A stretch of 64,000 nt of DNA from Echinarachnius parma (GCA_037951105.1 JBAMJV010008860.1:43798-107797), one strand, 5' to 3'; shown: positions 33,110 to 43,920, counted from the first letter of the stretch. Notes: generated by a model not told the origin, from the letters alone. Program-made: numbers and translations.

Positions 33110-33290
33110 TCGTCATCCGTCCTGAAGCCGGCGACCAGTCCCGAAATTTCGAAGTCAGCAATGCTATGGCCAGCAGAGTTGAATATATATACTTCTACTT
33201 CTACTTGGGTACTCGACAGGGAGTCGAAATGTATAGAAAACAACGAAATTCAATAAGATACTCCGTGGAAAGATTTTTTAAGGTGATATT
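33110..33290 (-). pseudogene. Penelope-like element fragment
   Basis: Two short pieces (about 33110-33178 and 33228-33288) match the larger Penelope copy at 34 kb: an endonuclease-domain segment with AGHSIADFEISGLVAGFRTD and a 3' piece complementary to 34836-34892. The intervening 3' UTR is missing. Confidence 0.7.
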
Positions 33291-33295
33291 TAAAG

Positions 33296-33432
33296 AATAT
33301 TGACTGGTCTTGAGGGAGACACGGCAAATATTGCCTGAACTAGATTCATATTGCCCGAGTCGAAGACGAGGGCAATATGGATCTAGTGAGGGCAATATTT
33401 GTAGTGTAGCCCGAAAGTCCAGTCAATATTGT
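33296..33432. repeat. fold-back repeat
   Basis: Begins AATATTGACTGG and ends CCAGTCAATATT, with a second inner pair (GGCAAATATTGCC.. and GAACTAGATTCATATTGCCC against GGGCAATATGGATCTAGT). Related GGGCAATATG phrases occur to 33905. Confidence 0.65.
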
Positions 33433-33711
33433 AATTATTAACTAATCAGACATCTCGAGCAAACATGCAATATATTAATTTAAAGGGTACAAATTGCACA
33501 ATTCTTACAATTATTGAACGATGTTTAAACTTCAAGTTTTAACTAAAATGCATACAGTCATCTTGACTTCAACCCAGTTTGTAAAGACTCATTACTTAGC
33601 TAGCGCGTAACACATTGTTACGTCATAATTAGACACGCGCAAATCATTAATAAACGCGCGTATGATTTTGCGCACTCATGCTGTTAGCGCGCATTCATAC
33701 TCGGATATATT

Positions 33712-33852
33712 TATTGACCGGCAAATTATACACAAAATCCCATTGACTTTTCTGAGCGGTCAATACGATTTTGTCCATTGGTTTACTGTGTGATCATATT
33801 GACCGGCAAATTACACACAAAATCCCATTGACTTTTCTGAGCGGGCAATATG
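33712..33852. repeat. tandem duplication, 85-bp period
   Basis: A 53-bp segment starting ATTGACCGGCAAATTA and containing CCCATTGACTTTTCTGAGCG occurs at 33713 and 33798 with very few differences. Confidence 0.75.
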
Positions 33853-33961
33853 ATTTGTTTTCACCCCTAGTTTTGTTGGCCTACTTAACTTGGAGGGCAA
33901 TATGGTTTTTAAATTGCCCTGCTCAGATGCCTGATTTGGTTAATAATTCACAATATTTCAA

Positions 33962-34430
33962 CAAAAACAAAAAGCGTATCCAAGGACGCTAAATTGTTAT
34001 GACGCGCAAAGCGCGGCAAAAGAGTATACGTCATAAAGAGGGGAGATGGGGGTGGGGGGGGGGGAGGGGGAGGGGGAGGTGTGTGAGAGAAAAGGTGGGA
34101 CGAGAGGGACAGACAGAGGGGGAATTAATGAATCGGGAATGAATAGAACGTAACATTCAGTCCAAGGGGTTGTATGCAACCCAGGCGGAAGATCATATTC
34201 TCCTCCTTCCTCTTCCTTTCGTCATCCGTCCTGAAGCCGGCGACCAGTCCCGAAATTTCGAAGTCAGCAATGCTATGGCCAGCAGAGTTGAAGTGCTGAG
34301 CGACCGGAAAACCGTCCATGTTGAGCCGAATGGACCTTATGTGCTCGGTAGTTCTATCGGCCATCCGTCTTGGTCTCACCCACGTATATCTTTGAGCACC
34401 GTTTGCAGCGAATGGCGTAGATAACGCTCG
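33962..34430 (-). pseudogene. Penelope-like element 3' part, copy a
   Basis: On the minus strand the GIY-YIG endonuclease domain of Penelope-like retroelements is seen: VIYAIRCKRCSKIYVGET (34425-34372), then after a frameshift the TEHIRSIR, FPVAQHF..AGHSIADFEI and EENMIFRLG..P.GLN stretch to about 34140, and a 3' UTR with a C-rich run. The domain would nick DNA to prime reverse transcription. It forms one arm of a large palindrome with the plus-strand copy that follows, and the RT part is absent. Confidence 0.8.
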
Positions 34431-34444
34431 TAGACGTGCATGTG

Positions 34445-34907
34445 ATGTGGTGTGTTACTCTGCTGGCCATAGCATTGCTGACTTCGAGATTTCGGGACTG
34501 GTCGCCGGCTTCAGGACGGATGACGAAAGGAAGAGGAAGGAGGAGAATATGATCTTCCGCCTGGGTTGCATACAACCCCATGGACTGAATGTTACGTTCT
34601 ATTCATTCCCGATTAATTAATTCCCCCCTCTGTCTGTCCCTCTCGTCCCACCTTTTCTCTCACACACCTCCCCCTCCCCCTTCCCCCCCCCCCCCACCCC
34701 CATCTCCCCTCTTTATGACGTATACTCTTTTGCCGCGCTTTGCACGTCATAACAATTTAGCGTCATTGGATACGCTTTTTGTTTTTGTTGATGCAATTAT
34801 GAATTAAAATTTGTCAGTTTGACAAAGGCCTATGGCCGAAATATCACCTTAAAAAATCTTTCCACGGAGTATCTTATTGAATTTCGTTGTTTTCTATAAT
34901 ATAAATA
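34445..34907 (+). pseudogene. Penelope-like element 3' part, copy b
   Basis: Inverted counterpart of copy a: AGHSIADFEISGLVAGFRTD and the GLN-terminated end of the endonuclease on the plus strand, then the same 3' UTR with a C run and TATGACGTATACTCTTTTGC. It extends further 3' than copy a, through a hammerhead-like motif to about 34892. Tail-to-tail and inverted partial copies are common for Penelope-like elements. Confidence 0.8.
34819..34845 (+). ncRNA. hammerhead-ribozyme-like motif, decayed
   Basis: TTGACAA, a GGCC-TAT-GGCC stem-loop and GAAA sit in the order of a hammerhead core (CUGANGA, stem II, GAAA). Penelope-like elements are known to carry minimal hammerheads here. The core has changed at two invariant positions (C3 to U and G8 to A), so it should not cleave. 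Confidence 0.45.
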
Positions 34908-35167
34908 TATATAGCCTATATATAGCCTATATATATATATATATCAAACAAGCCAATTCTTTCAAATGTTCTCTTGTTATTGAGATATTTATGATTTAAT
35001 TTTGTTTAACCCAAGGATCATTTCTACTGTGTAAAGACTTATTGCAATAAGTAGGGAAATAGCTATTTTATTTCCCCCTCTGTTTTCGCCATATCACATT
35101 TAAATTCAAATGTATGAAGGAAACTGACTAGAAATATTTTAAATGATTAAAAATGAGCTAAGAAAAA

Positions 35168-35235
35168 TAGGCTTCGCTGGGAATCGAATCCGAGACCTCC
35201 GGATTGCTAGACCGGTGCTCAACCATTGATGCTGC
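35168..35235 (-). mobile_element. tRNA-headed SINE fragment
   Basis: Minus strand: A-box-like TCAATGGTTGAGCACCGG, anticodon-like loop CTAGCAA and B box GGATTCGATTCC followed by CAGCGAAGCC. Shares wording with the heads at 42747-42808 and 43691-43770. Confidence 0.6.
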
Positions 35236-35714
35236 ATTTTTTCTTTGTTCATTTTCAATCATATTACATTTATTTAACATTCACACATCACTCATTAGAC
35301 ACATCAGATAATATAATATATACAACTGTATCAACCTTCTGTAAATGTGTGCGTATGCCAAGATAGAAACTAGATCCCTTTAAGCGATGATTAGTGAGGC
35401 GATTCATTTGATTGATATGATTAATAAGATGACATTTATAAGTAGTACATTCACTTTAGGATAGATTTCAATCCGTTACCTTTGAATTACAATCCAAAAA
35501 ACCAAAGTACTGGAACAAGTTTTCCCCCATATTCTCTTCTAGCATTTTTGGAACAAGTTTAATCTCGGCATAAACTAATTATATGACCACAAAACGTGGC
35601 TTTTACACATCATTTTATTCTCATACATGTCATAGGCTCGTATTCTGAATAGTTAGACAGGATTGCAGAATACGGACCATACTGTTTTGAACAGTGCAGC
35701 AGACCGCAACTTAC

Positions 35715-35806
35715 TCTGTGTGGCCCCATTTTGCAGCATCCGAGAAGATAGAGTGAATTACGTCACTTTGCACACTGCTTAACCGTGCGCCTCGGCGAAG
35801 GAGATC
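35715..35806 (-). CDS. TRPA-like exon: ankyrin repeat (5' edge uncertain)
   Basis: Donor GTAAGT from 35714. The exon encodes DLLRRGARLSSVQSDVIHSI then FSDAAKWGHTE, an ankyrin-type FSDAAKWGHTE-IVQALI junction with the next exon in phase. The chosen acceptor is AG at 35808-35807 (CTTTATTCTTTGAAG); the frame is open further upstream to 35971, so an earlier acceptor is possible. No more N-terminal exon was found upstream. Confidence 0.65.
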
Positions 35807-35989
35807 CTTCAAAGAATAAAGGTATTTCAAATGTGCAATATTTATTAAATTGACTAATGTTTGAAAAGGAGTGTGCTTAATTATATTACGTAATACCTCA
35901 TACAAGTTCTCAGAGGGTAGCATGATCCACGTGATAATGCAGCTTATTACACAAAGGGATTTCAAAGCCATTCAAGCGAATCGCCCTTT

Positions 35990-36500
35990 GTGGATAGGGT
36001 ATAAGAAGGGCCCCGCGGGGCAGAGTGTCATCTTTTCATTGTGTACTTGCAGCTTTCAACATCGACGAGCGACGAGTCTGCCAGCTAGATTTTGGTGCAG
36101 AATTTACGGGGACTTTGAGGCGCTGTTAGCCCTTCTTAGCCGGAGGTTTACCGTATTGCCGCAGAGACAAACTTGAACGGAGGAGAGCGAGAGCCTCGAG
36201 GCACGGCTAGCCTCGCAAGCGGCAGGGATTATACCGCTTCCCGCCTATCGGGCGGGAACGCTGGCTGATACCGCTTCCCGCCTATCGGGCGGGAACGCTA
36301 CGGACTTGGATGACCAGCTGCATGAATACCGCAGTGCGAAGCACGCGGGGGACGATTGTGACCTCAGCCTTTTCACCGATGACACCGCAGTGCTAAGCAC
36401 GCGAGGCCTGGGCCCCATGCCTATGCGCAGGGGACGGATGGCGCGATCGACAGTCTACTGCTATATGATTAATCGTGGTGCTTAGCACCCGATGGTTTAG
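35990..36500 (+). other. TATA-led array of GC-rich hairpins
   Basis: GGGTATAAGAAGG at 35998 could be a TATA box. Downstream are two 32-bp copies of a hairpin unit (36231-36262 and 36268-36299) with an 8-bp stem TTCCCGCC/GGCGGGAA, then hairpins built on GTGCGAAGCAC (36328-36349), GTGCTAAGCAC (36383-36406) and GGTGCTTAGCACC (36472-36493). GC content is far above the surroundings. It could be the promoter and structured leader of an unrecognised retroelement. Confidence 0.5.
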
Positions 36501-38640
36501 TGCGCAGGTGTCGGCTCTTTGCCACTTACTCGTCAGATATTCTTTCCTGAATTTCAGGGTAACTGTGGCGAGTCTACTATTGATGTCCGTGCTAGGGCTA
36601 TGCCGTTAATCAATCCCTACCTACCGAGTGGTTTGGTCAGCCAGATGTCGTATCCTACCGTTCTATCCAACTGTTATACCAGCAATATGTGCTGATTTTT
36701 ACTAGATGTGGACACGGTCGACGTTCATGGATAGAATTTGAAATGTTCGCCCCTCTTCTGTATCGTTTTCTATATTTCCAGGAAATATATCATCATGACG
36801 TGCAGACAGTACTATACCGTATTTGCGGGGGGTTCACCCTTCTATTTGGGTTTTATACTCTTCCACATTCCGACAGTCGTGAACATGGTTTTCCCGTAAT
36901 CCCGCAGTCTAATCGGTCTGGCGATATTCGACGGAGGAATCTGGCCAGTTGCGATTTACACGCAATATAATTGGCTTCACCTGTTTGTCTACTCTATACT
37001 TATATACGGAGAATATACTATTCTGCCGTTTCTAGAAAGGAAGGAAGGAAAGACAGAGGCAACGAACTGAGCGAAATAAGTTCCTAATACTATTTAAAAG
37101 ATGGCAGTGAGAAACGTCTTGTCCATTTTTGGCAATCCGATGTATCAGGAGGTTTTCCGAAGTTGTCTTTTGTATAACATTATTGGCTCTACTTCATGGA
37201 GATTTTGTCGTTTAAGCTCGTCCGTTTCGCCGGTAATCGGACTCTATGTAACCCCAACATTTTGGCCCGGTCTTATGTGGCACTTAGTACATATATTTTA
37301 TGTACAACAACCATGCATTGACTATGATTCAATGCGGAGGCAATAGCCCGGGATATATTGGTCGTCAGTATACATGCAACGCGTTGTGAATCGCTTGCAT
37401 CAATGCAAGTCGTATGCATAAAATATTGCATATAATGCCTATAATGAGCTACGACATGGCCCAGTTCCCCTTCTCCCTGTGTGCTCAGAATTAATTTTCC
37501 GACCATGAATTTGCCACAAATTGTAAGCTTAAACTATAAAGATTGTAATATGGTATTCAACTCGTAAAAATTGATGTTTTAAAATGTGTAAAAATAGGAA
37601 TAAAAACTTGTGAAAAAAATAAGTTTGAAAAGTAATTTCTTTCGTTAAAAAACACTTTTCATTCTCCGTGTATCCAAAATATTAATTACTTACTACTGTT
37701 TATAGATATTGCTCTAGCAGAATATCATACTTTCTGTAAAGGTTGTTTTTTCATCCGGTCAGGAACTAGCAAAATACTAGGCGATGCATACGAGACTTCG
37801 GCAAATAATTGACATGGTCGATTTGCGATCATTTCGAACCGGGGGATACCACGCCATCTCTTGCTCTGCGTCGATTCTCTATGTACTGCGCGATTATCAC
37901 GTACAGCGTGCTCTGCATGCAGTTGGCCATGAACGAACACGCACCTGATTTTACTTTCGGGTGCGTAACCCCCGGAATAAACGGCTTTATATTGCCCCAC
38001 ATACGTATTATTGTGTATGTTGTTATCATCGAACATGACTTGAACAAGAAAAAAGTGAAAATACAAATAATGTCTTCACTGGGATTGCAATAGTAAAGTT
38101 CAATGCATTACAAAGGCTTCTCACGCATGTGAGCAATTAATAATATGTATTATACTTATACTCATAATTTCTAGGTATAGTAGGCCTACTACATACTGCT
38201 GAGCATATGTTAATTCAGTTACAGAGTGGAATTTATATTTCAGTTACCTAAAAAAATGTACAAAATCATTAGAAGGTGCTATATGGTTGTAAGTGAGGTA
38301 TCATTTGAAAGAGTAAGACATGTGCTAAATTATGAACTATATGGTGTGGCTATGTAATGTAATTTGCCACCCTATTACGTAACATCTTGTTTCAAAGAAA
38401 TACATAAGACTTAGTTTTGTAATAGTGAACTTTCTTACAAAACCATTCCAGAAGATTGTTCTTTCCATTTTTTTTTCTTCAGGATCAGAGGGGTAGATAT
38501 TCATAATCATTTGGTGTAAATTTCAATTGTTAAAGCTCATTATTTGTTTTATATAATTTATATCATATATTTTTGAACCGGGGTTCAAATGACTCTGTTG
38601 TATGTCAGTGAAATTGGTTACTTGGAACTATAATCTCTAA
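36501..38640. other. unassigned; short unrecognised ORFs
   Basis: Plus-strand frames at 36689-36970 and 37101-37346 and minus 38066-37725 resemble nothing I know. They may be the body of the element whose leader-like hairpins precede them. The phrase TCATCC.GTCAGGAACTAGCAAA near 37751 recurs at 42168. Confidence 0.3.
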
Positions 38641-38659
38641 TTTTATTTTTGCCATACAG

Positions 38660-39110
38660 TTAACATCATCAACAACATCATTATCATTATCATCAACATC
38701 GTTACTGGCATCGTCATCATCACGATCAACATTGTCAACATCTTCATCATTATCAAGTATCAGCATGCATCATCATCGTGCATCATCAACATCACCATCA
38801 TTATCACCATCAACATCATCATCATCATCACCACCGTCATCGTAACGATAATCACGTCATCATCGACAGCATCATCGTCACGATCGACGCCATCGTCATG
38901 ATTACCAACATCATCGTCACAATCATCATGTCATCATCATTATCATCATCACCACCGCGTCATCGTAACGATAATCACGTCATTATCCTCACGATCATCG
39001 ACATCATCATCGACGTCATCGTCACAATCATCATGTCATCATCCATCGTCCTCCCCACCATCAATGATTCATCACTCATCAGTCATAGTGATGACTTCAA
39101 AATAACAATA
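38660..39110. repeat. (CATCAT)n microsatellite
   Basis: CATCAT/CATCGT/CACCAT units with a higher-order repeat of CACGTCATCATCG and GTAACGATAATCACGTCAT. Reading frames here are artefacts. Confidence 0.9.
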
Positions 39111-39979
39111 AATCCTATTACCAGTATTCACAAAAAGAAATCAAAGGTTGTGAATGATCATCTTTAGATTGAACTCTAAATTGAGCTACAGAGTTGTGCC
39201 ATTGTTCTACTAGTCAGAACTTCAACAAAAAAAGAACACACCTTTTTCATATAGATTTACGTGTGAGGAAAACATCTCCTAGCTCGTCAAGAAGTTTGGC
39301 CATGAACTAGGTTTTTTCCTATGACATCTATAAAAATGTTCTTGTGTCTGAATATGTAATTCCCCACGCGTTTTAAAGGAATAGTTGTATACATGCATCA
39401 GTAAAAATCCACCATTGCATTTATACAAATTTATCAAGAAGTGAAATGATTGGAACTGGGTCTTTGAAAGAAAACAAGTTATATTTGATACGTTTTCTAA
39501 ATTTTCCATTTGTTTTTAATGCTGTTACTCATAATGTGGGTTTACATGAGACTTTACTTAAACAGTATTGGTGACGAGCCTGACAAACATAATTCTGATC
39601 ATTGGGTGTGAATAAAATATTGATTTGTTGTAGCTTTGTATCCCCTTCCAGTGGAATATTCAACGATGAATATTTTTGTCACTTACCTAAACTACAGATT
39701 GTGAAGAACTACAAACAGAACAATGTGTTAAAAATGCATTTATTTAAAACTTAGAAATAAAAGATGTTTCCTGCACAGAAAATGGATTTTGGTATAGAAA
39801 TACACTGCAAAGAAAATATTATTAAATTCATTTAAGTTCAATTTGTTTCAACCTCAGCCTCTTTGGTGCACAATAAATAGGTGGCTAAGAAACAGATTGG
39901 CATATCTTGTTGATGCATCTTTCTCAGGTGTAATTGAGTCTCTCAATTCTTTATGGAATTTCAATCTACAAGTATGAAC
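39111..39979. other. A+T-rich stretch, nothing recognised
   Basis: No supported gene or repeat structure. Confidence 0.35.
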
Positions 39980-40060
39980 AATTTACAACTTCAACTAACC
40001 TTAAATTAGTGACTGACGAGCTTTCGTTCCCTAATTTAAGGTTAGTTGAAGCTGTAAATT
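39980..40060. other. 30-bp near-perfect hairpin
   Basis: Arms 39980-40009 and 40031-40060 are complementary with a single mismatch around a 21-base loop. The size would suit a precursor-microRNA-like fold or a small fold-back repeat; nothing in the sequence decides. Confidence 0.6.
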
Positions 40061-40189
40061 TTTCATCTGAATCTCTGTAACCGATGAAAGTTTTTTGTAT
40101 TAATCTACAATCAGTCTGTTTCTGTAATTCCTGGGTATCCGTTCTTGATAATATTAAACGTGCACCTGTAAAGTGTCAGATATTGCCCT

Positions 40190-41190
40190 GGTGTGGTGTG
40201 GTTGTGGTGTGCAATGGTTGGGTGCATAGGGTGCCTGTGGTGGATGGATATTGGTAAACGTGGGTACTCTAGCAGTGGACGATTACTGGCACGAGTTCGA
40301 TGTTGTGGATGATGCAGGTTGGCAGCATCAGGTGACTTTGGAGGGTGCAGGTTGGCTGTATCAGGTGGCCATGTTGAATGATGGTCAAGGTGTACAAACT
40401 TCACTCTTGGGACCTGATAGTATGAAAAATAAATTTAAAAAATATTGTCAAGATTGTCTTCTTTTGCAGTTTAACCACATATTTGTATAACAATGTTTAT
40501 GCATACCTTCTAATTAGAATAGATAAATGATAAATATCAAAGATATTTCAAATTAAAATGCAATAAAATCATGTTTCATGTACTGAAAACAAATTTGAGA
40601 AGAGGCATGGCTGCAAGAAAATATTGGATCATTATTTTTTTTCACTGTGGACATCAATCAAGATTTCTGTGACCCCAAGACTATTACAACATAATCATGA
40701 GAATTAGAAACAAAATGTACCTGCTTGGGCAACTAGTGATTGCCATAAACCTGTGATGGGCAATGGTTAGGTGCATCAGGTGGATGGTTATTTGCAAGTT
40801 GGAGTTGCGCTGGACGATCGCTGGCAAGAGTTGGATGTCGTGGTGGATGATGCAGGAGGTTGGCAGCATCAGGTGCTTGATGGGTGCAGGTCAGGCACAT
40901 GGCGATTTGTTCCTTAGGATCAGCTAGCCACTTAGGGAATGTCAAACCAAAGCGATGTACATGTGTACATACATGTACCTCTGCAGACTTCTTTGCCCTT
41001 GGCCTTGATGCGCTGCGTATTCCCTTTCTGATATATGTATGCAAGTCATTCTTTCTATCCTTTACCAATAAGTTTATTTTTTTCCGTTGTAAACAGTTTT
41101 TTTGGTACAGTTTCTTTGGCACTTTTCTTGTTACCGCCGGTGCAGATAAAATATTATGTGAAGTACGTTTTATCAGGAAGAGTTCCAAAT
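40190..41190 (-). other. duplicated minisatellite-like block with minus ORFs
   Basis: Bases 40190-40400 and 40735-40900 share phrases (GATGATGCAGGTTGGCAGCA, TGCACCTGATGCTGCCAACC in reverse). The minus frame 41188-40733 starts with a Lys/Arg-rich stretch (KKLYQKNCLQRKKINLLV) and ends in the repeat. A donor-like GAG/GTACAT lies within it. Possibly an exon of the unit starting near 42 kb, with low support. Confidence 0.3.
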
Positions 41191-41469
41191 TGTATGCAAG
41201 AAAACAATTTCCTTTGGCTGTTGAATGAATCCCATCCAGCGAATAATAATACTAGTCCGAAGAAAAACTGCATATTGAAGAGTTCGCGAAAATGAAGCTG
41301 GTCTCTTTCCCAAATTCCAAATTATTTGTTCCTAGTAATGTGCAATACAGACACAGTCAGTTACTAGTTATTATAAGTATTGTCCACCATCTCTCATTCT
41401 CTGTCCATCATTTAACATTCATAAAAAAAAGGTGTGTACCGTAGCGCCAGGAAAAAATTCACATTGACT

Positions 41470-41625
41470 TCAGAAGACAAGTTCTGGTTCAAATTCTGAA
41501 TAACATTGTCTGTCCTCCAAATCACGTACAGTAGAATCCCCAAAGGCAAAGATAAACTCTTCGGAAGATGAAAGTTGAAACAGATGACAGATGGCCATCA
41601 GGCCAGGTTCCAATCCAAGGAATCC
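41470..41625 (-). CDS. possible second exon, unknown protein
   Basis: A strong acceptor (long pyrimidine tract, then AAACAG) precedes base 41625 on the minus strand. One frame is open for 51 codons to a TGA: GFLGLEPGLMAICHLFQLSS, SEEFIFAFGDSTVRDLEDRQ, then a short tail. The family is unknown. It pairs with a good donor at 41790 across a 165-bp intron. Confidence 0.35.
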   Translation of the reverse strand, partial: GFLGLEPGLMAICHLFQLSSSEEFIFAFGDSTVRDLEDRQCYSEFEPELVF

Positions 41626-41790
41626 CTGTTTAGATAAGAAAGGAAAAAAAGGTTACTATACTATTACTAAAATACTATTCTACTAACTAAAAATAGAATA
41701 AATAAATATTAAAAATGAAAATAAACTCACGATTTTATCTGTTCCAACAAGAATCGAGGAATACAAATTAGGTTCAGATCTACAACTTAC

Positions 41791-42060
41791 CCTCATCTAA
41801 ATGCTGAACAGTCGTTGATGATTAGTAATTGCAAATAGAACTACAAATACAAATTACAATGCATTCCGCTTCCACTCCCACACGAATTTGAGCATATGGG
41901 ACTGAGCAAGAAAACAACCATCGCTGGCGACCTCTCGGGCTACGGAAGAATTCCCGGCTTTACCACGGTAACCATGGTTATTTCCCGCGGTTTCGAGTCA
42001 AGTTCCTCACAACTTCCGGTAAAACATCGCTAGTTAGTGAGATTTTAGCCGATTTCAGTT
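41791..42060 (-). promoter_or_regulatory. possible promoter and first exon, minus strand
   Basis: A small CpG-richer patch contains CTTCCGG (ETS-like), the near-palindrome GGTAACCATGGTTA and CCCGCGG. Downstream on the minus strand ATGAGG/GTAAGT at 41791/41790 is a consensus splice donor. No TATA is seen. Confidence 0.35.
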
Positions 42061-42746
42061 GCCTTTTATTCACCGAAATCACACATGTATCCCACCATTT
42101 TTCACATTATACGGTCAACCAGATAATCAACGACTCATATCTTGCAAAATCTAGCTGAAACATTGTTTCATCCAGTCAGGAACTAGCAAAGAAGAAGACT
42201 ATGTCCAAAACCTCTATCGTAAGGACGAAAAAAAATCACTTTTTATTGATGACAAAAAACATGTCAAAAATTAAACAAAATATGGCAAAATTGGTATCAA
42301 ACGAAAGCTAATAATGTCAAGATTGACTTACCGAGACATGTCGCCATATTGAGTAAACATGTAGCCAAATAGAGAGGGCGACAAACGATGCTGTCAAATC
42401 GCTTTGTTGATCGCATCTACCGAGCGAGATGGAAACTCATGCGCCCTCTATCGGTAGACTTGAATAGAAAACTTCGTTTAGCCTCATTATAACACGCTGT
42501 GCCATCCTACTGACTTATACAAGCATTTAAATGTGTTTTATGGGAATTACCATGGGCGTGGAGATGGAACGAGGGAGTACGGGGGCACGTGGCCCCAATA
42601 ATTTGGGAAAAACAATAGGAAACCTATAAGGGGACATTTTTTGAAAATAAAAGAAATACATAAGGCGTGCCCCCCCCCCCCCCCCCCAATAATTGTGCGT
42701 GCACCCCCAATCAATCCGACCACGCTACGCAACCGGAGGGTACAAG

Positions 42747-42808
42747 GGTCTTTGTGGCTCAATGGTTAAGCACCGGTCTAGCAATCCGGATTCCCAGTAA
42801 AGCCCATT
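42747..42808 (+). mobile_element. tRNA-headed SINE, short copy
   Basis: TTTGTGGCTCAATGGTTAAG, loop CTAGCAA and TTCCCAGTAAAGCCCATTTT. The T arm is deleted relative to 43691-43770. A C run (42669-42688) and GGGCGTGGAGATGG text lie just upstream. Confidence 0.6.
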
Positions 42809-43102
42809 TTTTATCATTTGGTTACTCAATTTATTTGAGTAACCTCTGTTAATAACTCGAGTCAGAGTGTGTGTACTGGAGCGTGTATTATGGAGATGAT
42901 ATGGTCGTGTCACAGTGGATCCTAATTATTAAAAAAACACATATTTAAACAGTTACTTTTGCTGTTCCAAGCTACTAATATAAATAACACATGTACCTTC
43001 TTTTTACTTTTACCCTGATAATTATGACAAGATGCATGATATAAAACAGAGATGTTCATGGTCTCAAGAACCTCGTTATTTTGAGATTCCACTGTATGTT
43101 AC

Positions 43103-43526
43103 TTAAAGGGAACCACCAGGCAAAGAACAATACATTATTATATGTTTTGGTAACGTTTTGTGATATCAAATAGATACCCAACATTTTGCAAAGGGTTGTG
43201 TAATTCATAAACAAAGCAATTCATTTCAACCACTTACGGAACCACTACTATTTCCTGGTTCGTACGGGCCAAACATTTGCGAGTGCGTCAATGCGATTCG
43301 CGCGTACGTTTGTAGACAATAGAATCCCGGGCGATTCGTTCGCTCTGCACACACTGTCTTCGCAATTCAGACCGCATGAACGCATGCTTTAGAATGGTGA
43401 GGCGTTTTCCAATTATATATATTTTTTCTGGTAACATGTTTTTGTGAACTTGTTTATGGAATGGAATACTAAAGATGTTACCTTTCTTTAATAACAATAT
43501 TATTTTTGGGTGGTGGTACCCTTTAA
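43103..43526. mobile_element. TTAA-bounded MITE
   Basis: Left TTAAAGGGAACCACCAGGCA and right complement of TTAAAGGGTACCACCACCCA, with TTAA at both borders. The interior is non-coding. Same terminal style as families A and D but a different interior. Confidence 0.8.
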
Positions 43527-43529
43527 ATT

Positions 43530-43641
43530 CACTGGCGTAAATCTGTTCGGTAAGCACAGTGCGTTGGGGGGCGAGCAATTGTTCACAAACAAAGCTCGCC
43601 CCTCCAATGCATTGTGTTTTCCGAACAGATTTACGCCAGTG
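43530..43641. mobile_element. 112-bp hairpin element
   Basis: CACTGGCGTAAATCTGTTCG at the left and its complement at the right, with GGGGGGCGAGC/GCTCGCCCCTCC inside. The arms of about 47 bases pair with few mismatches. It begins three bases after the TTAA of the preceding MITE. Confidence 0.75.
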
Positions 43642-43690
43642 CTTAAATTACTACATTGAAATGGGTTTCATGGGAATTACCCCATATAAG

Positions 43691-43770
43691 TGCCTTTGTG
43701 GCGCAATGGTTGAGACTGGACTAGAAATCTGGAGGTACCTGTAGGCGGGTTCGATTCCCAGTGAAGCCCA
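43691..43770 (+). mobile_element. tRNA-headed SINE
   Basis: Reads like a tRNA: TGGCGCAATGGTTGAG (A box), anticodon-like loop CTAGAAA (AGA, as in tRNA-Ser), a long variable-arm-like stretch and B box GGGTTCGATTCCC, then AAGCCCATTTTTTG. Direct repeats CATTGAAATGGGTTTnATGG flank it near 43654 and 43894. Presence of the same head at other loci marks it as a SINE and not a tRNA gene. Confidence 0.65.
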
Positions 43771-43920
43771 TTTTTTGTTTGTGCTCATTTGGTTCCTCAA
43801 TTCATTTCTGGTCAGATCCTTTGTTTAAGACTTTATTTCACTGACAAAAGCTGCATCACTTTGTGTAATCACTCTCCCTTTACAATTTCAAGCATTGAAA
43901 TGGGTTTAATGGGAAGTACC

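Larger units (their letters stand above)
15968..35806 (-). other. TRPA-like ankyrin channel gene, partial span
   Basis: Six minus-strand exons (35806-35715, 30493-30344, 29266-29137, 28242-28097, 17703-17582, 16171-15968) join without a frame break. Each junction has GT donor and AG acceptor, and codons split across introns are completed correctly. The product has at least four ankyrin repeats and then the post-ankyrin stretch with KWKEVM, DTPMRKLIRQMPD, ARQVMDKCI and FYYEFLED, which aligns in order with the end of the ankyrin domain and pre-TM linker of TRPA channels (cation channels sensing irritants and temperature). The N-terminal repeats and the six-helix pore region are not seen. Introns range from about 0.85 to 10.4 kb and are stuffed with mobile DNA. 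Confidence 0.8.

Noticed and set aside
34170-34581. Two separate ORFs on opposite strands with an identical PEAGDQSRNFEVSNAMASRV peptide
   Set aside because: These are antisense readings of the inverted Penelope arms; the real frame is AGHSIADFEISGLVAGFRTD on the other strand.
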